Of a stretch of 64,000 nt of DNA, positions 34,793 through 45,600 are shown one piece after another. Numbering within the stretch: the first letter of the stretch is position 1; each line of letters opens with the position of its first letter. The position numbers and the translations under genes were made by a program. The notes beneath the pieces were generated by a model. It had not been told where the DNA came from. It worked only from the letters and a program-made list of their open reading frames with translations, and did no database searches. The stretch spans positions 124,001-188,000 of the forward strand of contig NZ_BPFJ01000001.1 in the NCBI RefSeq assembly GCF_019972115.1. The letters are read 5' to 3'. This stretch comes from Sulfurovum sp. TSL6 (lineage in GTDB: Bacteria > Campylobacterota > Campylobacteria > Campylobacterales > Sulfurovaceae).

Positions 34793-35332
34793 ATGAGTAT
34801 AGATAAAGCATTAATGGATAGAAGCGGTGGGAAATGTGAGTTGTGCAGTTCTGAAGAGGGACTGAGTGCTTACACGGTTGCACCCAAAGATGAGGCTATT
34901 GTGATTTGTAGTACTTGTGCAGACTCTATAGATGATCCGACAAAGAATGAAAAACATTGGAACTGTCTTCATGACAGTATGTGGAGTACGGAGCCTGCAG
35001 TACAAGTCATGGCTTTTAGACTTCTTACGCAACTTGGTGCACAAGACCAACTAGACATGATGTATCTTGAAGATGAAGTAAAAACATGGGCAGAGGAAGG
35101 GTTGATCACTGAAGAACAAGAGCCTACACGTGATGCGAATGGTACTATCTTGCAAGAGGGTGATTCTGTGAGCATCATCAAAGACTTACCGGTAAAGGGT
35201 GCAGGTTTTACAGCCAAGCAGGGAACTACCGTGAAAAATATCCGTATGGTGCCAGGTGACCCTACCCATATACAAGGCCGTGTAAACGGGACAATGATTT
35301 TTATTATTTCGGCATTTTTAAAGAAGCTGTAG
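34793..35332 (+). CDS. PhnA/YjdM-family zinc-ribbon protein
   Basis: A 179-residue cytoplasmic protein. The N-terminal zinc ribbon has C15/C18 in GKCELCSSEE and a second CxxC in VICSTCAD; a C-terminal domain has DANGTILQEGDSVSIIKDL and VNGTMIFI. This is the PhnA (YjdM) family, which despite its name is not part of C-P lyase; its role is unclear. AAAGGA lies before the ATG. Confidence 0.88.
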   Translation: MSIDKALMDRSGGKCELCSSEEGLSAYTVAPKDEAIVICSTCADSIDDPTKNEKHWNCLHDSMWSTEPAVQVMAFRLLTQLGAQDQLDMMYLEDEVKTWAEEGLITEEQEPTRDANGTILQEGDSVSIIKDLPVKGAGFTAKQGTTVKNIRMVPGDPTHIQGRVNGTMIFIISAFLKKL

Positions 35333-35402
35333 TATTTAGATAACAGGGGTTATGATTTAAATCATACGTAGATAATTCAAAAATTTTTAACAAGGATACA
35401 TC

Positions 35403-38400
35403 ATGATGAGGATCATTAACTATTTTATAGAGAATAGAAGTCTTAATTATGTGCTCCTTGTCTTTATCCTATTTCTAGGTATCAACTCCTATTATAATAT
35501 TCCCAAAGAACTTTTCCCCGAAATCGCTTTAGACAAGATTTCTATCAGGGGTAGTTATGCAGGTGCCAGTGCGGACAATCTTGATAAAATGGCAGTGCGT
35601 GACATCGAAGATGAACTGGGCAATATACAAGGTATAGATAAGATTGAAACAGTGATCAAGTCAGGCACTTTTTCTATCGTTCTCGATCTTAACGACGGCG
35701 CAGACAAAATAGATGCTCTCAATAAAGCCAAAGATGCTATCGCACGCAGTAGACAATATCTTCCTGCAGATATGATAGAACCTACTGCAGAGCTACTGTT
35801 GCACAATCGACCGCTTATCAGACTTTCGCTCTCTTCTGAACATCTGAGCAAAGGCCAGTTGATAGAAACGGCCAAAGAAGTGAAGTCTAAAATTGCCAGA
35901 AACCCTTATGTCAGTGAAGTAAAGATCTATGGTGATGCAGATCAGGAAGTATCTGTGCAGATCAATGAAGAGGCTGTAAGAGCGTATGGATTGGATCCTT
36001 TTACGCTTATCGATGCCATCTCAAAAACCTCTTATATCTATCCCATAGGGGATATCAAGCAAAGTGGAAATTATATTTTTCTCTCTACCGTCAATGGTAA
36101 AGAAAATAAAGAAGAATGGGAATCAGCACTCATAAAAATAGGAGATCAGCAAGTGAGGCTTGGTGATGTTGCGAAAGTCGATATCACTTACCCTCAAGAT
36201 ACAACACTTTCGACTTTTAATGGACGGAATAATATTACATTGGTGATCTCAAAAGGACCTGAGGGAAATTCTATGCATATTTCCAGAGATCTGCAAACAT
36301 ATGCAAAAGAAAAACTCTCTAAAGAGTTTCCTGAAGTTTATTTTGATTTTTACCAGGACAGTTCCAAACCGGTTAAGGACAGGCTCAATACCGTCATTTC
36401 AAACCTGATGTTTGGACTGCTGCTGGTATTCCTCTCTATGACGTTACTGATAAATATACGTATCGCATCTATTGTAGCGATGGGTATCCCTATCTCTTTT
36501 GCCATAGGGATCATGTTCCTTTACTTTACGGGGTATTCTATCAATATCGTCTCATTACTGGGAGGACTGATCGTCATAGGTATCGTTGTGGATGATGCGA
36601 TTGTTGTTTCTGAGAATATCCAGCGACATATTAATGAAGGTTTAGCGAAAAATGAGGCAGTGTATCAAGGGTTAAAAGAGATGGTTTTACCTGTCACTTT
36701 GGCAACACTTACAACCATTGCGGCATTTCTTCCTCTGTTCATGCTCACCGGAGAGATCAAAAACTTTATTATCCTTATTCCTATTACTGTGATCATGATC
36801 CTTTTGGGATCTCTTCTTGAAAGTTTTTTCTTTCTACCCTTGCATGCGGATGAGGTGCTCAAAAAGCAGAAGAATTTTATCAATTGGGAACCACTGCAGA
36901 ACAAATATGAAGCGTTGCTGCATCTTGTGATCCGGTTTAAATATATCTTTTTATTCACGTTTGTCATAGTGATACCACTTTTAACCATCCTCACGATCAA
37001 AATGCTCAATTTTCAGTTTTTCCCTGGTTTTGATGGCAACTATCTGTATATTACAGGGAAAAGTAATATGGATACGACCATTGAAGAGACAGACAAAATA
37101 GCCAAAGAGTTGGAAAAGTATGTGCTTTCAAAAAAAGAGACCTATGCACTTAAATCCACATCTACCGTTGTAGGGTACCGAAGATCACTCGCCGGCGCAG
37201 ATGAAAATGGGGACAATATGCTCTACATTACCATGGAATTGTATGATATGGAACCCCAGAGTTTTATCGATGCCTATATCAATCCTATATTGAATTTTTC
37301 TTTTATGTTCAATGATCCTGAAAAGATCAGAAAGAAACATACCTATGACCTTGCACAAGATCTGAGAAAAGAGATCGCACCCATGAAGAAGAAGTATCAG
37401 CTTGAAGAGCTTGGTGTGCGTGAAGACAAGCCCGGTTTGATCAAAAATGATATACAGATCAATCTTTCGGGAAAAGATGGTCAAAAGATAGCAGATGCAA
37501 TGAACAGAATTGAAGAAAATCTGTCTGTCATTCCGTATGTGAAAGATGTAGGTAACAATGCACAGCTTGGAAAGATGGAGTACAAGATACGTATCAATGC
37601 GTATGGTGAACAACTCGGGTTGAGTGAAGTAGGCATAGCACAGACCCTTTCGGGTTATTTCCTTGACAGTCGTAAAGCAATGACCTTTAGTCCAAACGGT
37701 GTGATGGAGATCAGAACAAAATCCATAGGTAAAGACTCTGAAACGACTTTAATGAATTTTATGATCCCTACGCCTTCGGGAAGCGTGGTGAAATTGACCG
37801 ATGTTGTGGATATAGAAAAACTAAGAGCATATGAAAAGATTGAAAAAAGAGATGGCAATACAGTCAAATCGGTCTTTGCAAATATAGATAAGAAAAAAAC
37901 GACTGCTGTGGCTGTGCTGAAGAAGATCAAGCCTTTGCTGGATGCGATCGAGGATGAGGGCATCGACGTCAGTCTTTTAGGAGAACAGGAAAAAAACCAG
38001 CAATTTAAAAATGACATGATACGTTCTTTGATCATCGCAGTCTTTTTAATTTTGATCACACTCCTTTTTATCTTCCCGAAAATCCGTTATGCATTGATGG
38101 TCATGTCTGTCATTCCTTTTAGTTTATTAGGTGCATTGCTGGGGCACATGCTGATAGGGATCAACCTCTCCATGCCTTCGGTTATAGGTATGTTGGGGCT
38201 CGCGGGGGTTGTGATCAATGATGGTATCATCATGCTGGATTTTCTTCATGGTACGCATAACGCAGAAACATTCTATGAAAGGGCGAAGTTAAGACTCCGT
38301 CCTATTTTAATCACTTCGATCACTACATTCCTCGGACTTTTTACCCTGATCTTTTATGCCACAGGACAGGCAGTGATCCTTCAGCCTATTGCTATCTCGA

Positions 38401-38498
38401 TAGGATTTGGCCTTATTTGGGGTACGGTACTGAACCTTGTTTACCTACCGTCATTGTATGCGGTGGTAAATAAGATACAACCGGGTAGAGAGACTTAG
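35403..38498 (+). CDS. RND efflux transporter inner-membrane permease
   Basis: A 1,031-residue proton-driven pump of the AcrB/MdtBC-like superfamily. It has a first helix near residue 15, a large periplasmic loop (about 40-335) and a helix bundle with the proton-relay pair in VIGIVVDDAIVVSENIQRH (Asp about 396-397). A second periplasmic loop and final helices follow (GLAGVVINDGIIMLDFLHG). No membrane-fusion or TolC partner gene is adjacent, so its partners lie elsewhere or it works alone. Its end overlaps the convergent MscS gene by 4 bp. Confidence 0.9.
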   Translation: MMRIINYFIENRSLNYVLLVFILFLGINSYYNIPKELFPEIALDKISIRGSYAGASADNLDKMAVRDIEDELGNIQGIDKIETVIKSGTFSIVLDLNDGADKIDALNKAKDAIARSRQYLPADMIEPTAELLLHNRPLIRLSLSSEHLSKGQLIETAKEVKSKIARNPYVSEVKIYGDADQEVSVQINEEAVRAYGLDPFTLIDAISKTSYIYPIGDIKQSGNYIFLSTVNGKENKEEWESALIKIGDQQVRLGDVAKVDITYPQDTTLSTFNGRNNITLVISKGPEGNSMHISRDLQTYAKEKLSKEFPEVYFDFYQDSSKPVKDRLNTVISNLMFGLLLVFLSMTLLINIRIASIVAMGIPISFAIGIMFLYFTGYSINIVSLLGGLIVIGIVVDDAIVVSENIQRHINEGLAKNEAVYQGLKEMVLPVTLATLTTIAAFLPLFMLTGEIKNFIILIPITVIMILLGSLLESFFFLPLHADEVLKKQKNFINWEPLQNKYEALLHLVIRFKYIFLFTFVIVIPLLTILTIKMLNFQFFPGFDGNYLYITGKSNMDTTIEETDKIAKELEKYVLSKKETYALKSTSTVVGYRRSLAGADENGDNMLYITMELYDMEPQSFIDAYINPILNFSFMFNDPEKIRKKHTYDLAQDLRKEIAPMKKKYQLEELGVREDKPGLIKNDIQINLSGKDGQKIADAMNRIEENLSVIPYVKDVGNNAQLGKMEYKIRINAYGEQLGLSEVGIAQTLSGYFLDSRKAMTFSPNGVMEIRTKSIGKDSETTLMNFMIPTPSGSVVKLTDVVDIEKLRAYEKIEKRDGNTVKSVFANIDKKKTTAVAVLKKIKPLLDAIEDEGIDVSLLGEQEKNQQFKNDMIRSLIIAVFLILITLLFIFPKIRYALMVMSVIPFSLLGALLGHMLIGINLSMPSVIGMLGLAGVVINDGIIMLDFLHGTHNAETFYERAKLRLRPILITSITTFLGLFTLIFYATGQAVILQPIAISIGFGLIWGTVLNLVYLPSLYAVVNKIQPGRET

Positions 38499-40354
38499 TC
38501 TGTTCCTGGCTCCGTCTCTTCTTTTTTGGATTCGTTTTGTTTGACATGCAGATCCAATTGAGGGAAAGGTATCTCAATATGGTGTTTGTAGAGCGTAGCA
38601 TAAATGAATTTTAAAAAATCTGATTTGGTCCCCGAAGGTCTCAGGGTTGATAGTCCTCTAATCCAGACAACGAGTTCATAATCTACCGAACTTGATCCCA
38701 TAGCAGTCATCCAGATTACCGTAGGATATTTGGCATTTTTTTTCACATAATTGATATCACTGTTTCTCAGCTCTTCCAGGATCACTTTTTCCACTTTATC
38801 ATTGCTTGTTCCATACGCAACAGAGAAAGGGATATGTATGCGTCTGATATCATTCTCCAATGTCCAGTTGATGACATTGTTTTGGATAAAAGAAGAGTTT
38901 GGAATAACTACATCAATGTTGTCATTGGTTGTAACGGTGGTTGAACGCATTCTCATATCACTGACCGTACCTCGGATGGTATCTGATATCTCTATATAAT
39001 CTCCCAAACGGATAGTGCGTTCAAACATTAAGATGATACCTGCTGCAAAATTGGAAACAAGTGTTTGGAGACCAAAACCGATACCTATAGAAAGTGCACC
39101 TGCAACGAGTCCCAGATTGGAAAGATCCAATCCGATACTTTTAAGTGCAAAAAGCAAAGTGATAAATACAAGAATATAGTAGCCGGCATTGGAGATAGCC
39201 TTGGCTGCAGAGAGTGAAATTTTTTCCCGTTGAGTAGCGAGATTAATGATCTTTCGTTTGTAAAATGCAGCAATGATAAATCCAAGAATAATGATCAAAA
39301 TGACTTTGAGGATATCAAGGGTTGAAATACCCCTTTCATTAAAGACAAAAAGGGCTTCTGTGAGCTTGCCATAGGTGAAATCATAAATACTTTCAGCACT
39401 CTCTTCTACATTTGAGAGTGCCAGTGCCACATTACCTGCCACCTCTTTGAACACAGTCTTGAGAATAGTCCGCTTGTAGGTATAGTGATCAATGAGATCT
39501 GGGATGAGCCTCTGCAAGGCTTCTGAATCGGCATTAAAAAGATCAAGGGCTTTCTGGGTCTCATTTTTTTGTAGATAAGCCAGAGAAAGCATAAGGGTTA
39601 GATCGATCTTTGTGGTGAGGAGACTCATCATATTCATATCGTTGGAAAGAAATTTTTTACTTAAAGTATCTGAAATAGTTTCATGCACTATCAGTTCACG
39701 TTCTTTAGCTAGCTTGAGGGCAACGGCTTCTTGTTCTATAGGAGAAAATTTTGTATTTATCTCAGCAAGTTTTTTTTCGAGAGCCGGAATATTAAAGGTG
39801 ACTTGTTTCAGTTTTTGTTTGAAGCGCTCTTCTCCTTTGTTTAGTAAAGTCTCATAGGCTTTGATAGTTTGTGCTTGATTGTCTCCTTTGAGTTTATAAA
39901 ATGCGTATTGCAATTGGTAGAGCAGCAGGTTTTTTTTATCTTCAACGGTAATGTCATTGATACTTTGTTTCAAATAATGCCGTTTAGATTGCATAGCAGA
40001 TTGTTCTTTTTTTAAGGTATCGATCTTTGCGTAAGTATCTGTAAGTGCATTGAGATACGAAAAATAGTTTTCAGTGCTTATATTTTTGTCATCAGGCAAG
40101 AGTGAATCAGGCATAGGATCCACCTGCAATGTAAAGGAGAGCATCTTTTCAAGTTTTCCTAAGATCATACGCTCTGTTGCGATACGTTCTGTATCTTCTT
40201 GTGTTTGGTTCTGATCTGATTTTTGTTCGGTCTTAATACGCTTTGCGATTTCTTCATGATAGCTTATGGTATTGTTGCCATCATAGAGTTTTGTATCTAT
40301 TTCAGCAGACCACAAAGAGAGTGATAGAAACAATAGGAGTAAAAATGCTTTCAT
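38495..40354 (-). CDS. Large MscS-family mechanosensitive channel
   Basis: A 619-residue membrane protein with a signal peptide (residues 1-16) and a long Glu/Lys-rich coiled-coil periplasmic region to about residue 310. Membrane helices follow (ILKVILIIILGFIIAAFY). The MscS core reads LGLVAGALSIGIGFGLQTLV, SNFAAGIILMFERTIRLGDY and VTTNDNIDVVIPNSSFIQNNV, ending in a cytoplasmic domain. It would release solutes on osmotic downshock. Longer than E. coli MscS (286) and nearer to MscK-type channels. Confidence 0.9.
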   Translation of the reverse strand: MKAFLLLLFLSLSLWSAEIDTKLYDGNNTISYHEEIAKRIKTEQKSDQNQTQEDTERIATERMILGKLEKMLSFTLQVDPMPDSLLPDDKNISTENYFSYLNALTDTYAKIDTLKKEQSAMQSKRHYLKQSINDITVEDKKNLLLYQLQYAFYKLKGDNQAQTIKAYETLLNKGEERFKQKLKQVTFNIPALEKKLAEINTKFSPIEQEAVALKLAKERELIVHETISDTLSKKFLSNDMNMMSLLTTKIDLTLMLSLAYLQKNETQKALDLFNADSEALQRLIPDLIDHYTYKRTILKTVFKEVAGNVALALSNVEESAESIYDFTYGKLTEALFVFNERGISTLDILKVILIIILGFIIAAFYKRKIINLATQREKISLSAAKAISNAGYYILVFITLLFALKSIGLDLSNLGLVAGALSIGIGFGLQTLVSNFAAGIILMFERTIRLGDYIEISDTIRGTVSDMRMRSTTVTTNDNIDVVIPNSSFIQNNVINWTLENDIRRIHIPFSVAYGTSNDKVEKVILEELRNSDINYVKKNAKYPTVIWMTAMGSSSVDYELVVWIRGLSTLRPSGTKSDFLKFIYATLYKHHIEIPFPQLDLHVKQNESKKEETEPGTD

Positions 40355-40468
40355 GAAGGTATACCCTTTTTGTAAATTATAGCATAGATGTTAACTCCAA
40401 AAGGCAGAGACGTCTATAATAACTTTGAGAGTATAATCATAAAAGAATATCATTTTTGAGGAGTTTGA

Positions 40469-41788
40469 ATGTACGACATCATCTATATCGGAGGTGGTCT
40501 TAATTATGCCGGTGCGGTCGTTGCTGCAAAATATGGCCTTAAGGTAGCACTGATTGAAACATCACTGGATCAATTAGGAGGTGTGTGTCTCCATAAAGGT
40601 TGTATCCCTTCTAAAATGTTTTTATATTATGCCGACACCCTACGTCAAAGTAAAGCGGATGTCTTTGATGGAAATATCATGCTGGATATGCAGGTACTCT
40701 CGGAAAAGAAATCAAAACTTATCGAAAATGCAGGTAGAAGTATAAGGGCACAATGTAAAGATGTTGAGCTGATCGAAGGCAAGGGACGGATCATTGCACC
40801 GCATGAAGTTGAGGTAGAGGGAAAGATATATAAGGCTGAGCATATCGTCATAGGAACAGGTTCTTCTGCTTTTATCCCCGATGGTATAGTGTATGACGCA
40901 AAGGCGATCATCACAAGCAGCGAGGTACTTGAACTTAAAAAACTGCCTAAAGAGATAGCCATTTATGGTAATGGTGCCATAGCTTTAGAAATGGCAAGTT
41001 TTTTTGCTTCTTCTGGTGTAAAGGTCACACTTATTTCCCGTGGTGAAACACTTTTAAACAAGTCACATCCTTTTATCCAAAGTGCAATGCTGAAAGAGAT
41101 GGAGAAACTAGGTGTCATATATCTTAAAAAACACGTTATTGTCTCTGCTAAAAATACGAAAAAAGGGGTCTATATCACTTTTGAAGATGGTACTTCTGCT
41201 TATTACGAACAGATGCTTGTAGCGACGGGACGGAAGCCCACTACCGATGTGATCGCTATAGATGAGATTGTTGTAAACAGGGGCATAGAGACGGATGCAT
41301 TTTTTGAAACGACACTAGCCAAACATTATGCCATAGGTGATTGTAACGGTAAGGTGCAATTGGCACATGCAGCAAGAGCTCAGGTACTGAATGTCACGAT
41401 GCAGATAGTGGGCAAAGATCCTAAAAAACTTGATCTTGATCATGTGGTAAAGTTTATCCATACTTTGCCGATGAGTTATGCTACAGTAGGACAAAGCAAA
41501 GATATGCTTGAAAAAAACTCGACTGTTTTCAAAGAGAGTGTTGTTACGCTTGATAACTTTGCCAGCTATGGCTTCCGTCACTCTATAAATGGTGCAATGA
41601 TGGTTTATGCAGATGAAGAAGGGTTGATCTTGGGTGCTGAGATATTGGCATCTGATGCAGAAGAACACATTGCACCTATCGCAATGGCTCTTGCAGGTGA
41701 AATGAACGCTCTTTCAGCCAGTCAGACCATTATGGCACATCCTACTTTTTCTGAAGCATTGGAAAGGGCTTATTCCCGATTGGGATGA
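40469..41788 (+). CDS. Dihydrolipoyl dehydrogenase-like flavoprotein
   Basis: A 439-residue class I pyridine nucleotide-disulfide oxidoreductase. FAD motif IIYIGGGLNYAGAV, redox-active disulfide C40/C45 in GGVCLHKGCIPSK, NAD(P) site EIAIYGNGAIALEMASF, second FAD site YAIGDCNGKVQLAHAA, and the dimer-interface HPTFSEAL. No 2-oxoacid dehydrogenase subunits are nearby, so the partner may be another lipoyl or disulfide system. GAGGAG lies before the ATG. Confidence 0.88.
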   Translation: MYDIIYIGGGLNYAGAVVAAKYGLKVALIETSLDQLGGVCLHKGCIPSKMFLYYADTLRQSKADVFDGNIMLDMQVLSEKKSKLIENAGRSIRAQCKDVELIEGKGRIIAPHEVEVEGKIYKAEHIVIGTGSSAFIPDGIVYDAKAIITSSEVLELKKLPKEIAIYGNGAIALEMASFFASSGVKVTLISRGETLLNKSHPFIQSAMLKEMEKLGVIYLKKHVIVSAKNTKKGVYITFEDGTSAYYEQMLVATGRKPTTDVIAIDEIVVNRGIETDAFFETTLAKHYAIGDCNGKVQLAHAARAQVLNVTMQIVGKDPKKLDLDHVVKFIHTLPMSYATVGQSKDMLEKNSTVFKESVVTLDNFASYGFRHSINGAMMVYADEEGLILGAEILASDAEEHIAPIAMALAGEMNALSASQTIMAHPTFSEALERAYSRLG

Positions 41789-41801
41789 AAAGGGTAAGAC
41801 A

Positions 41802-42431
41802 TTACAAGCCTTTCATTACAATTTCAAAGAGATAATCCACTTCATGGTCTTCTAAAAATACCGTCTTTTTAGTTTGAAAAAAGTCTAGTACTTTTTTGGT
41901 AGGGAGAGCAGAAGTGTAGAGGCATGCCGGGTGTGCCGGAATGAACGATTGCATGAGGGCGATCTCTTCTTCTATACGATTTTCACAGATATAGCAGTGT
42001 TCATCATGATGCAGTCTGCCTTCATATTCGAGTAGAGTGATGTAAGACTCACAGACAATGCGCTTAGGGTTTTGTTTATCCCATTTTTTGGCTGCAGAGA
42101 GAAGCAGATCGAAGTAAAAAGAGTCTATCTCTTCTGCATCTTTGAGATGAGGTTCAAAGCGTTTGATGAAATTGTGCCATAGCAGGAGTTTATTTTTGTC
42201 AAAGAGCCATGGAAAACCCATGTGAGAGAGTGAACGCAGCCTGGGAAGAAAGCTGCTCCCTTCACCTTCTACTTCAAAATCTATAAGATTTCCGAGCTGT
42301 AAAATGGAGTGTCTTGCACCAAAAAAACGGTAATAAGTTCTGACTTCTGTTGGACTGAGTACCAGTGCGATAGAGTCTTCATTTTTGGCTTTTCTGACAG
42401 AAAGTATAAAACCTTTGATAATACACCCCAA
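41802..42431 (-). CDS. recO: Recombination mediator RecO, epsilon type
   Basis: A 209-residue protein shorter than E. coli RecO (242). An OB-fold-like N-terminus (MGCIIKGFILSVRKAKNEDS) is followed by a helical domain and a Cys pair in EHCYICENRI that is half of a possible zinc site. It fits the divergent RecO found in Campylobacterota, which loads RecA with RecR. It converges on the flavoprotein gene. Assignment rests on overall pattern rather than one diagnostic motif. Confidence 0.75.
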   Translation of the reverse strand: MGCIIKGFILSVRKAKNEDSIALVLSPTEVRTYYRFFGARHSILQLGNLIDFEVEGEGSSFLPRLRSLSHMGFPWLFDKNKLLLWHNFIKRFEPHLKDAEEIDSFYFDLLLSAAKKWDKQNPKRIVCESYITLLEYEGRLHHDEHCYICENRIEEEIALMQSFIPAHPACLYTSALPTKKVLDFFQTKKTVFLEDHEVDYLFEIVMKGL

Positions 42432-42602
42432 TTATTTTTTTTAATTATAGTCAAAATGATGTTAAAAATAGAGCAGACTACATGTACGAGAATATGGGCT
42501 TAACGGAGCCTTAAAGAGCTTTTAACGTACATTTAAGTATAATCCACACCATTCTAGGGACACTATATGATGTTCTGGTTATATTATTTTTAAGGTTGGG
42601 AT

Positions 42603-45600
42603 ATGAGAGATTTATTTACTTCGTTTAAGGATAACTGTGGATTTGGGCTTTTAGCGTCTATCGACAATACTCCGTCACACAAAAACTTGGAAGATGCGAT
42701 TACTTCATTGTCACGTATGATGCATAGAGGGGCTATCGCAGCAGATGGTAAGACAGGAGACGGTTCAGGTCTTTTGCTCTCTCTTCCTAAATCATTTTTC
42801 AACAAAGAAGCAGCAGCTGATGGTGTAGTATTACCTGAGACGTATGCAGTAGCGATGGTTTTTTCAAACAATAAGACAGATTTTGATGTGATAAACAGAG
42901 TATGTGAGAACAATGACCTTAAAGTGCTTTACACACGTACAGTACCTGTCGACACCAATGCTCTGGGTGAACAGGCATTGGCATCACTGCCTATGATGAA
43001 ACAAGTATTTGTAGCACCTGAATCTGCCGTGGCTGCAAACAGATTTGAAGCATTGGTCTACCTTTCTCGTAAAGAGATAGAGGCTGAGCTCATGGAAGAC
43101 CCAACCTTCTACATTCCCTCATTTTCAACATCGGTGATCTCTTACAAGGGATTGGTGATGCCTACGCACATTAAAGAGTTTTATAAAGATCTTGACAATA
43201 AAGATTTTGAAATTTCATTTTGTCTTTTCCACCAACGTTTCTCGACCAATACACTTCCTGAGTGGAAGCTCGCACAGCCTTTCAGAATGATAGCCCACAA
43301 CGGTGAGATCAACTCTGTCACTGCAAACAGATTTAACGTGGCAGCAAAAATGGCTGCAGTCAAATCAGAAGTATTTACAGATGAAGAGATGACAAGACTT
43401 ACCAATGTCATACAAAATGATATGTCTGACTCGGCAAGTTTAGATAACTTTATGGAGTTTTTACGTGTCAATGGTGTAGACTTCTTTAAAGCAGCACGTT
43501 CTTTGATCCCTGCACCTTGGCATAATGCACCACATATGGATTCTGATCTTAGAGCATTTTATGAGTATGCAAGTACCTGTTTTGAACCGTGGGACGGACC
43601 TGCGGCTGTCAGTATGACAGATGGCCGTTATATTGGTTGTGTGTTAGACAGAAACGGATTGAGACCTTCAAAATATATCAGAACCAAAGACAACAGACTG
43701 CTTATCTCTTCTGAGTATGGAGTACTGCAGATCCCTGAAGAGGATATTGTCGAAAGAGGAAGACTGCAGTCAGGTGAAATGATGGGGATCGATCTTAAGC
43801 ACGGGAAAGTCCTTAAAACCGGTGACATAGATGACTATATCAAAGCGACTTATCCGTATGACAAATGGCTGAATCAAAATATGAGTTATCTTCAGGAGCA
43901 TGTACCCAATACTGAAGTACCGAAATCTTCGATCGAGTATGGAAACATGGAAGAGAGACAGCGTTACTTCAATTATACGCTTGAAGTACTCAGAGAAGTG
44001 ATCAAACCTATGATCGCTGAAGGTAAAGAGACAACAGGTGCTATGGGTGATGACACTCCTATCGCAGCCTTCTCAACAGAACAGAGAAACTTTACGGATT
44101 TTTTCAAACAAAAATTTGCACAGGTTACCAATCCTCCTATTGACCCGATTCGTGAAAAAACGGTCATGAGCCTCAATACAGGTTTTGGTGAAGTCAGAAA
44201 CGTGCTTGCAGATGATGCAGAACATGCAAAGAGATTGAAAACAGTACTTCCAATGATGTCTGCGGAAAAATTTCATATTCTTCAGGAGTTTGGAGATGAG
44301 GACAATGAGAAGTACGATCCTGCTTACAAAGTAGGTAAATATGATACAACCTATACGACAGACCTTAAAGCAAGTCTGGATGCTCTTGTTCAAAAGGTGA
44401 TCACAGATGTAAGAGACAATGGTGTAAGAACGGTTATCCTGGATGACAGAAATCTGAATGAAAACACCAAAGTCATTCCTATGCTTATGGTGATAGGACG
44501 TTTGAGTCAAGCACTGTTAAATGCAAAACTCAGACACTTGACCAGTATGGTGGCTGCCACAGGTGAAGTATTTGACCCACACTCTGCAGCAACCATGATC
44601 GCCTATGGTGCAGCGGCTATCTTCCCTTATCTGCTTTACTATACAGTTGCGGAGCTTCATGAAGGTGATGAAGATCTTCAAGTCGTACTTAAAAGATTCA
44701 GAAGAGCGATGGGTGCAGGACTGATGAAGATCATGTCAAAGATGGGGATATCAACACTCTCTTCTTACCGAAACTCAAGACTCTTTGATGTGATCGGGTT
44801 GAGTCAAGAAATTGTACAAGATTGTTTTAGCGGTACAAGAGGACTACTGCCTGGTCTTGGCTATGAAGATATCGATGCACGTCTTACGGCTAATCATCAA
44901 CGTGCTTTTACTTCTGATTTTGAGGGTCAGAAAAATGTACTCTACAAAGGTGGATATTATAAATATAAAAAAGGTGAAGAGTTCCATGATTTCTCTCGTC
45001 CTACGATTTCAGCTATTCAAAAATGTGCAGAGAGTGGGAGTAAAGAGGATTATGCCGAAGTACAAAGACTTGTAAACCATAGAGATAAAAAATTTATTCG
45101 TGACTTCTATACGCTTAAAAGTGATAGAGACTCTATCAGTATTGATGAAGTAGAACCACTCAGTGAGATCTTCAAGCGTTTCTCAACCGCGGCAATGTCT
45201 ATGGGGTCTATTTCCCAAGAGGCACATGAGACACTTGCCGTTGCTATGAATACGATCGGTGGTAAATCCAACTCAGGTGAGGGAGGAGAGTCTCCTTCCC
45301 GTTATGGTACAGAGAAGAACTCGGCCATTAAACAGGTAGCATCAGGACGTTTTGGTGTAACACCAGAGTATCTACGTTCAGCAACAGAGTTACAGATCAA
45401 AGTGGCTCAAGGGGCAAAACCAGGTGAAGGCGGACAGCTTCCGGGTAGCAAAGTATCTCCACTTATCGCGGAGCTTAGATTTACAAAACCGGGTGTGACA
45501 CTTATTTCACCTCCGCCACACCATGATATCTATTCTATTGAAGATCTGGCACAGCTTATTTTTGACTTGAAACAGGTCAATCCTCATGCTAAAGTGGCAG